From positions 24,481,996 through 24,545,995 of the forward strand of contig CM030719.1 of the NCBI GenBank assembly GCA_017979445.1: 64,000 nucleotides of DNA, read 5' to 3'. The position numbers were made by a program, and so were the translations under genes. Positions 57,736-64,000 of the stretch are shown piece by piece (position 1 is the stretch's first letter; each line of letters begins with the position of its first letter). The stretch is from Akebia trifoliata (taxonomy: Eukaryota; Streptophyta; Magnoliopsida; Ranunculales; Lardizabalaceae). The notes beneath the pieces were generated by a model, which was not told the origin of the DNA, ran no database searches, and saw only the letters and a list, made by a program, of their open reading frames with translations.

Positions 57736-59038
57736 TGATAAGGTCCCAATAATATCATTCTGGGACCGTAATTTCACCGAGATTACCATCATATAAATAC
57801 TAGTTCCCTTAAAATAATAATAAATTTTATTAAATCCCAAATTAATGTGACTAACAATAGTTTGTTACTAATTTCAGGTGAAAAGGGCACATTCGGAAAC
57901 CAACAAAAGAAATAACAATTATGGTTACAATACGCGGGCCGAAAGGAAGTTTCTAGAAAAATATCGATCGATTTGGGTGCCACGTCACCGCGCCGCGGCT
58001 AGCCATGACCGCGCCGCGGTCATTTTGAGGAATTTATCCTCGAGATTTTTACAGAAGCTTCGGTGGTTGTAACTGATTGGGTCATTTGAATCGAATTATC
58101 CGCTAAATCACCCCGATTACCCGAATAAGAACATTATAAATTTGAGGGTTGATTTCAAAGAAGGGGTCCCCTCTTGGGTCCCTCTTAGGCTCTTTTCTTC
58201 TATAATTTTCTTTAGTTTCTTCTTTTAATTCTCTGTAATTTTTCCTTTTGGTGAGCTTTTGAGAGGAGTGAGAACATCAAGAGTAATCCATTAGCTTAAT
58301 TGTAACTCTTTTGAGAGATCCATTCAAGAAGGAATCAAGTTGCATCTTCATCTTCTTCTCCCATCCACTCTTTGCTTTTTAGTATGGTTGCAATATGATC
58401 CTTGCGATGATCGGCTAGATCCTCTTTAGAGAGATCAATGATGCCGAAGCAAGTTTATCCCTCTAATGTAGTTTTAATTCCTTATTTTGCTTACATGTTT
58501 ACTATTCTAGAAATTCTACTTTGATTAGATGATCTACTTATATTTTTGATTCAAACTTTGATAGCCATTACTTAGATAAGCTCAAGAACGGCTATGCTTT
58601 GTGAAGAATCTGAATATAAGCTAGGCAATCTCAATTAAATCTGAATTTTCATGAATGTCTCTTGGTTACCTTTAATAATTAAACCGCTCCACCTTCCGAT
58701 CCATGAGCAATGACTTGCTACATGGATTGAGTTATTCTTGGAATTGATCTACATTATTGATAGTTTGCAAAAGCTGATTTGATTTCTCTAAACCTCCTTT
58801 CTTATATCTTCAATCTCTACTTTCAGTTTTTATTTCAAATTGCAAGTTAATTTCCATTTCATTTATGCAATAAATCTGTTTTGTTTTTAAGAAAAATCTG
58901 TTTTCCAATTCTGTTTTGGACTTCTAACCGAATGAATCTTTGAATCTTCATTGTCCCTGTGGAACGAATTCGACTTGCCCAAAGTCTTAATTCACATCTT
59001 AATCTCTGCATCTCTATTGCAAGCTTTACAACCGATCA
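57736..59038 (+). repeat. LTR 4 (1303 bp)
   Basis: Two substitutions against LTR 1: ATCATTCTGGG, and GGGTGCCACG in place of GGGCGCCACG. It ends ACCGATCA at the TTACT duplication. Confidence 0.95.
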
Positions 59039-59134
59039 TTACTCAACCAAACACAAATCTGTTCTATTAGTATTATGCACCCCAATATAAAATTTGGACT
59101 TGAGGACTCTTAACTTAGCTACTTTGTCATTCTA
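59039..59134 (-). repeat. Right arm of the 208-bp inverted repeat, part 2
   Basis: Continues the match to 38584-38680 reversed after the LTR array. Confidence 0.85.
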
Positions 59135-59453
59135 ATGGACAATAAGCAACCCAAATAGTTAGCCAATCAAGAATAAATTATTATTCACAAATAATTCCAT
59201 AAGAAAAAAAATTACGATTTACCATATATGCTAAGATATCCTCAATTTCCGCCACAAAAATCAACCCTAATTTCAGTGCAAATCTATGAGAATGAATACA
59301 AGATCAAGATCTCAAAATTCTTTCCAAAATTAGAAAAATTTAAGATAATTCACCTTCAAGTCTATAGAAACTGAAATTGATTTCCGAAATCCAAACTAGA
59401 GCAAAAGAATGAAAGAGTAACTAATTAAGGAGAAAACCAGAGAAGAAGAATAC

Positions 59454-59545
59454 CTAAGCCTTTCAACATTTTCGCTTCCTCCACTCTTCTTCGGTCTCTA
59501 ATGATTTTGTTGAATCTTCGTCCCTAAGAGATCAGCTCGATCTCT
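59454..59545 (-). other. Possible captured first exon (leader, ATG and donor)
   Basis: On the minus strand an ATG (59467-59469) opens MLKGL, followed after one more base by a donor-like G/GTATTC. The preceding 80 bases are leader-like. It is in the same orientation as the PUS10-like, cupin and kinase fragments and could be the 5' end of one of them or of a chimeric transcript. Weak. Confidence 0.25.
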
Positions 59546-59880
59546 TCGAATCAAATCCAGCACTCCAAAAGAGGAGATCGAGAGAATGGAAGATCGAAAT
59601 CGAGAGAGATGAGGAGATTGAGAGAATAGAAGATCGATATCGAGATAGATAAGATCAAAATTGAGAGAGGTCGATCGATTGATGGACAGGTCAATCGATC
59701 GAGAGAATAACTGTGAAAAGAGATGGAGAAGTTGATCGTTCTAGAGAGAGAGGGGTGGATCGAGGATGACTGAGAGAGAAAGAGAGAATTAGAGATCGAG
59801 AGAGTAGAGAGACAATTGGAGTGGGAGTGGGAGATAGGAAACGTGGTCCGCAGGCTGCGGAATTTGAGTCTTAAAATTCG
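59546..59880. repeat. GATCGAGAGA-rich subterminal region of the CACTA element
   Basis: Repeated ATCGAGAGA, GATCGATC and GAGAGA words up to about 59815, then the right-terminal sequence. The Ser-rich minus-strand frame (59551-59898) is a low-complexity by-product. Confidence 0.6.
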
Positions 59881-60444
59881 TCCGGTCAGGCCCAACAAAT
59901 TTTTCGATTAAAATTCGAGATTTTCACGTAGTGAATACAAATTGTGGGTGTTATATGATGAGATTCATGAAAGAATTCATTGAAATATCTTAAAGTAACA
60001 CAAAGAAGATCATCAATAAGATAATATGATAAATTTTATTAATTTTAACATTTAATAATTAGTACAATGCATATTCGAATTACTAATGATTTCTAATATA
60101 TATTTCATTTCAATATTGATAAGAAGAAAATATATAGTCAAGAAGACATTAATGCGATCTAGAGTGCATATATTAGGAAACTTAAAAAGTTAATTCATAT
60201 GGTAATATGCTTAAATCATTATTTAATTATGAATTTAAACTCAAATAATAAGTAAAGTTCCTTAATTTTTTAAAGTAAATAATATCTTATAATGTTATTT
60301 TGGTTGTAGGAATGATTTATGAAAATCGTACAAAGAAGTAAATCTAGACAAAAATTGTGAGTTTTGATTAGTATACCAGTGCAATTTATTTATGTGTAAA
60401 TTTCATATTCTTCCTCTTATTGTTAAATATTTTTTATTATATGT

Positions 60445-61829
60445 AGTGGTCGTAATGGCATATGGTGGTGGTAGTGCCATTTTGGTGGTAATAGTGGTGG
60501 TTATAGCATGGTGGTGGTGGTGGTGGTGGCATGATGATGGCATTGTGATGGTGGTAGTCGTGGCATGGTGGTGATAGTGGTGGTAGTCGTGGCATAGTGG
60601 TCATGACAGTGATGGTGGTGGTGGTCGTGGCATAGTGGTCATAGTGGTTCTAGCATAGTGATGATAATGGTGGTGGTGGTGATTATGGCATTGTAGTGGT
60701 TGTGGCATGGTGGTAATGGTGGTGGTCGTGGCATGGGGCGATGGTGGTGGTGGTGGTGGCATGGTGGTAATGGTGATGGTGGTCGTTGTAGCATGGTGGT
60801 GGTGATTGTACATGGCATGGAGAGATACTAGGGAGGTTACCCCTTAACACATGCACATGTAAAGCCTAATGAGTTAAATAGGAGTCATAACCCAACTATT
60901 TTCCTTTAAACTCAACTTAAGGCATGAGTAATCCTTTTTGTACTCTTTATTTTAATATAGTGATTTGTTGTCAGTTTGTCCCATGATTTTTTCCCTTTTC
61001 ATTGGAGAGTTTTTCCATGCTAAAATTTCAGTGTCTCTTGTTTGTGATTGTTACGTTAAATAAGTAAGTTACTTTTCCTTTACTTTTTTATTAATTAGTT
61101 TCTATGAAACATATATGCATGCTTTTAACTTTTAAATGACTAGACTTAAAGTTATAAGAACATTACTTATATATGTTAGAAACTAATTGCCACTGTTTGT
61201 AGTGGTAGTCATGGCATGGTAGTGGTCGTGGCATGGTGGTGATCGTGGCATGGAGTGATAGTGGTCGTGGTTGTGGCATGGTAGTGGTGGTGGTAGCATG
61301 GTAGTGGGGATAGCATGGGTGATGATGATGGTGGTCGTGGTATGGTGGTGGTGGTCATCGTGGCATAAGGTTATGGTGGCGGTGGTCATACGTGGCATGG
61401 AGCGATACCAAGAAAGTTACCCCCTAACACATGCATATGTAAAGCCTAAGGAGTTAGATAGGAGTCGTAACCCAACTATTGTCCTTTAAAACTCAACTTA
61501 AGGCATGAGTAACCCTTTTTGCACCCTTTATTTTGATATAGTGATTTGTTGTCAATTTGTCCCATGATTTTTTTCCTGTTCATTGGAGGGTTTTTCCACG
61601 CTAAAATTTTGGTGTCTCTTATTTGTGCTTGTTACATTAGATAAGTAGGTTAGTTTTCCTTTAATTTTTTATTAATTAGTTTTTATGAAACATATATGCA
61701 TGCTTTGAACTTTTAAATAACTAGACTTGGAGCTATAAGAACATTACTTATACATGTCAGAAACTAATTGCCACTGCTTGCGGTGTTAGTGTGGCATACA
61801 TGCATATATGTTTCTCTTTCTACAGGTTG
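60445..61829. repeat. Right foldback arm, copy 2 (two tandem units)
   Basis: Unit 1 is about 60445-61190 and unit 2 about 61195-61829. Each has a TGGTGG-rich block, CATGGAG(A/C)GATAC, AACACATGCAYATGTAAAGCC, CAACTCAACTT-type sequence and ATATATGCATGCTTT. This is the fuller form of 13715-14864. Confidence 0.65.
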
Positions 61830-61841
61830 TATATATATATA

Positions 61842-62213
61842 GGGTCCCATTCGGCACCCAACCATTTACCCAACAATTTGCCCAACATGTTTTATCCTAC
61901 ATGGGTGAGAAGTTTTGGAATAGGCTGATTTTTGGTGAGGATGATCTCTATGGTGAGAAGATCATCCTCACCAAAAATCAAATCAGCTCATTCCAAAACT
62001 TCTAACCCCATCACAAATGATTTACAAAAAATGGACAGTCCACGATTTTTAAACTTGTAAACATGGGGTTAGAAGTTTTAGAATGGGCTGATTTTTGGTG
62101 AGGATGATCTACTAATCGTAGAGATCATCCTCACCAAAAATCAGCCCATTCCAAAACTTCTAACCCATGTACGACAAAACATGTTGGGCAAATTGTTGGG
62201 TAAATGGTTGGGT
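61842..62213. mobile_element. Double-hairpin MITE, unit L (copy 2 of unit F)
   Basis: GGGTCCCATTCGGCACCCAA ... two hairpins ... GGGTAAATGGTTGGGT. A 5-bp AATCA repeat in hairpin 1 is extra compared with unit F. The right terminus is fused to the remains of unit G. Confidence 0.75.
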
Positions 62214-62452
62214 CTCCAAAAATCAGCTCATTTTGAAATTTCTTAGCCTAGTTTATAAATTGAAGAATTGTGGACCGTCCAATTTTTGTAAATCACTTTT
62301 GATGGGGTTAGAAGTTTTGGAATAAGCTAATGTTTGGTGAGGATGATCTCCTCATCATAGAGATCATCCTCACAAAAAATCCGCTCATTGCAAAACTTCT
62401 AACCCATGTTTTGAAAAATGTTTGGCAAACTTTAGAGCTGTTGAACCGTTCC
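62214..62452. mobile_element. MITE unit M (truncated copy 2 of unit G)
   Basis: It begins inside hairpin 1 of unit G (CTCCAAAAATCAGCTCATTT) and continues to CCGTTCCC at the TA tract. The left terminus is deleted. Confidence 0.7.
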
Positions 62453-62464
62453 CATATATATAGG

Positions 62465-62651
62465 CCCGGGTAATCTTTGAAAATTTCATCGTGATGGGGA
62501 TAGATTATTGCAATTGTTAGTCTTCAACGAGGAATTCCTAGTAAGCACGAGCCATCAGCTCACGTTAACTACGTCCTTGCCTTTTGTACACACCACCCGT
62601 CGCTCCTACCGATTGAATGGTCTAGTGAAGTGTTCGGATCGCAACGACGTC
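62465..62651 (+). pseudogene. 18S rRNA 3'-end fragment, copy 2
   Basis: The paralogue of 16458-16645, closer to the functional sequence in places: TTTGTACACACCACCCGTCG and GAGGAATTCCTAGTAAGC are kept. The C-to-T and G-to-A changes (ACCACCC, GATCGCAACGACG) look like deamination of methylated cytosine. Confidence 0.9.
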
Positions 62652-62830
62652 GTGGCGTTCAGTTTAATCCTGTACATGGTAGCTTCATGCCACTTGCTTT
62701 TTAACCAAGCGAGATGACCAATTGTGTGAATCAACAGTTCCTCTCGTACTAGGTTGAATTACTATCGCGGCACTATCATCAGTAAGGTAAAACTAACTTG
62801 TCTCACGATGGTCTAAACCCAGTTCACGTT
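62652..62830 (-). pseudogene. 25S rRNA fragment with sarcin-ricin loop, copy 2
   Basis: On the minus strand: ACGTGAACTGGGTTTAGACC, AGTACGAGAGGAACTG, CAATTGGTCATCTCGCTTGG and AAACTGAACGCC. Same head-to-head join with the 18S piece as copy 1. Confidence 0.88.
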
Positions 62831-63370
62831 ATGTTTCTATTTCTGTTAGAACAACATCAACGGGCTTTGTTTCTATTTAAATAGTAGGGTACTGCCCATA
62901 GATAAATAAAAAAAATTATAAAAAAAAAAAAAGTATAGATATGTCGTCCATTATAAATCGACGTTATAACCCTGCATTTAAGACATTTGTTGATTTAATG
63001 TTGGCTTTCTAACCAAACATTAAAGGCCTTATTTCTATTAGTAACAAAACATTTTTGCTTAGGCAATTTTTTTAAAACAAAATTTTGCACCATTTTCCTA
63101 AGAAAATAAAAGAGGAAGTCCAAAACTTCCTAGTAAGTTATGGAGGGAAAAACTAAAAATGAAAGGCCTATGACATATGTCAAACTCATCGAGCCCATTA
63201 ACCTCATGAATGTTTGTCCCTCCAAGCAAGCATGGTTTCAAAAATTAGTTTGACGTCTTGTCTCGTCTCTTCCATGGATGAGATTGAGCTCTCTTGGATG
63301 AGTCAACTCGTTTCGGACGAGACAAACCATTTAACTCGATTTATAGTGATTGATATATATATATATATAT

Positions 63371-63783
63371 AAGGGTCACATTCGATAGCCAACATTAGGG
63401 GCCAATGCATTTTTCCTATAGGGGTTAAAATTTTTTGATTTAGCTGATTTTTTGTGAGGATGATCTCTAAAGTAAAGATGATCCCTAATGTGAGGAGATC
63501 ATCCTCTCAAAAAATCAGCCCAATACAAAAGTTCTAAATCCATCAAAAGTGGCTTAGAATTGTAGACCATCAATATTTTATTGAAAATTTATATACCACT
63601 TTTGATGGATTTAGAACTTTTAGATTGGGCTGATTTTTTTTTTTTTTTTTTTTGTGAGGATGATCTCCTTACCATATAGACCATCCTCACAAAAAATCAT
63701 ATCAATCTAAAACTTTTAAGCTATATAGGATAAAGGCATTAGCTCTGTGTTGGCTCCCTAATGTTGCTTGTCAAATGCTACCC
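63371..63783. mobile_element. Double-hairpin MITE, unit N (copy 2 of unit H)
   Basis: Same termini and hairpins as unit H with a longer poly-T in hairpin 2; flanked by (TA)n. Confidence 0.7.
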
Positions 63784-63803
63784 ATATATATATATATATA
63801 ATA

Positions 63804-64000
63804 GGGATTTAGAATGATGTCCCGAACCTAACCAAAGTCAGGTGACAACCCATTTTATGTCACGTGGCATTTTTTTGAGACCAACTGATTGTATTGATAT
63901 GTGGTCCATCTCTTGATGAATCTACAAACAAAAGATCAGTTTGATTGGTAATGTACATCCATTGATTATAGCATTGTCTTAAGAAGGATTTATAACATTG
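63804..64000. mobile_element. Left part of the 17818-type palindromic element, cut by the window end
   Basis: GGGATTTAGAATGATGTCCC onward matches 17818-18014 nearly base for base. Confidence 0.6.

Larger units (their letters stand above)
41076..59038 (+). mobile_element. Tandem LTR-retrotransposon array: four LTRs, three internal regions
   Basis: The array starts TGATAAGGTCCC and ends ACCGATCA (TG...CA), with a single 5-bp target duplication TTACT (41071-41075, 59039-59043). Inside, LTRs at 41076, 46635, 52192 and 57736 alternate with internal regions of 4256, 4255 and 4241 bp. Each internal region has a tRNA-Asp primer site, one Gag-like reading frame and a polypurine tract. There is no protease, reverse transcriptase or integrase. 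Units differ only by a handful of substitutions, homopolymer lengths, a one-base deletion and a 12-bp deletion, so the array is very young. The primer-site type and tail sequence place it near Athila. Confidence 0.95.
35412..59933. mobile_element. 24.5-kb non-autonomous CACTA transposon carrying gene fragments
   Basis: Left end CACTATGCGAAAAAAGCTC; the right end reversed reads CACTACGTGAAAATCTCG. The target duplication AAT is at 35409-35411 and 59934-59936. The empty site is visible in copy 1, where GGACAATACAAG is continuous near 13202. The left subterminal region repeats TTTGACGG/CCGTCAAA (35431-35560). No transposase was seen. The minus strand carries pieces of a histidine-kinase receptor, a cupin gene and a pseudouridine synthase, and 41076-59038 is a later LTR-retrotransposon array. 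Without that array the element is about 6.6 kb. Confidence 0.93.
34002..63043. mobile_element. Older CACTA transposon, copy 2, split by a second CACTA element
   Basis: Left end CACTAGTAGGAATAAGGCC at 34002, right end ...GGCCTTATTTCTATTAGTA at 63043. About 4.5 kb of its own sequence remains once the 24.5-kb insertion is removed. Its foldback arms lie on either side of the insertion. Confidence 0.75.
30373..64000. repeat. Segmental duplication, copy 2 (interrupted by a 24.5-kb transposon)
   Basis: Collinear with 8597-18014 once 35412-59933 and one target copy (AAT) are removed. Extra in copy 2: about 107 bp near 30740-30850 and about 380 bp at 31572-31950. Missing from copy 2: MITE units D and E and the left part of unit G. 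The duplication was still running when the window ended. Confidence 0.9.

Noticed and set aside
41076..59038. The array as a pure assembly artefact
   Set aside because: Not excluded, but each unit has private differences and the outer target duplication is perfect, so a real multimer is the simpler reading.

Overview
This window is nuclear DNA from a flowering plant, most likely a dicot with a repeat-rich genome. The evidence is plant-type LTR retrotransposons, CACTA and MITE-like DNA transposons, captured exons of typical plant genes (a cytokinin-receptor-like kinase, an 11S-type cupin, a PUS10-type pseudouridine synthase) with GT-AG introns, and AT-rich spacers with (TA)n tracts. There is no bacterial gene organisation. 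Apart from two small paralogous genes for a secreted proline-rich peptide (10100-10309 and 32346-32552, minus strand), I see no ordinary intact host gene.

Layout. 1-4019: an element with about 285-bp terminal inverted repeats holding apparent exon fragments. 4811-5957: a second element with about 210-bp inverted repeats. 5966-6906: the first cluster of a palindromic MITE-like family that always sits in (TA)n tracts; further members lie at 14.9-16.4, 17.4-17.8, 26.9-27.3, 28.4-29.2, 61.8-62.5 and 63.4-63.8 kb. 7.0-8.6 kb: diverged repeats and a four-copy 97-bp tandem array. About 8597-18014+ and 30373-64000+ are two copies of one segmental duplication. Each carries the proline-rich peptide gene, an old CACTA element (11759-17068; 34002-63043), a large imperfect foldback with TGG/CCA repeats, and a chimeric 18S/25S rRNA fragment. 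18.9-25.24 kb: a decayed Athila-type Ty3/gypsy element. 25277-28329: a near-perfect 1076-bp inverted repeat with a 0.9-kb spacer.

The most striking structure is in copy 2. A CACTA element of 24,522 bp (35412-59933, 3-bp duplication AAT) has inserted into the spacer of the older CACTA's foldback. It encodes no recognisable transposase. On its minus strand it carries broken, intron-containing pieces of at least three unrelated genes. It was itself invaded by a Gypsy-type element (41076-59038, 5-bp duplication TTACT), which is a head-to-tail array of four 1.3-kb LTRs and three 4.25-kb internal regions, nearly identical to one another. That element codes only for a zinc-knuckle, glutamine-rich Gag-C-terminal-like protein (427 aa, intact in two of three units). 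The order of events reads off the nesting: old CACTA, segmental duplication, 24.5-kb CACTA into copy 2, then the LTR array.

Genes do not form operons or a pathway here. The window is best read as a stack of non-autonomous transposons that captured host exons and rRNA pieces, with several long hairpins that could give small RNAs. All homology calls are from motif recognition without database searches.
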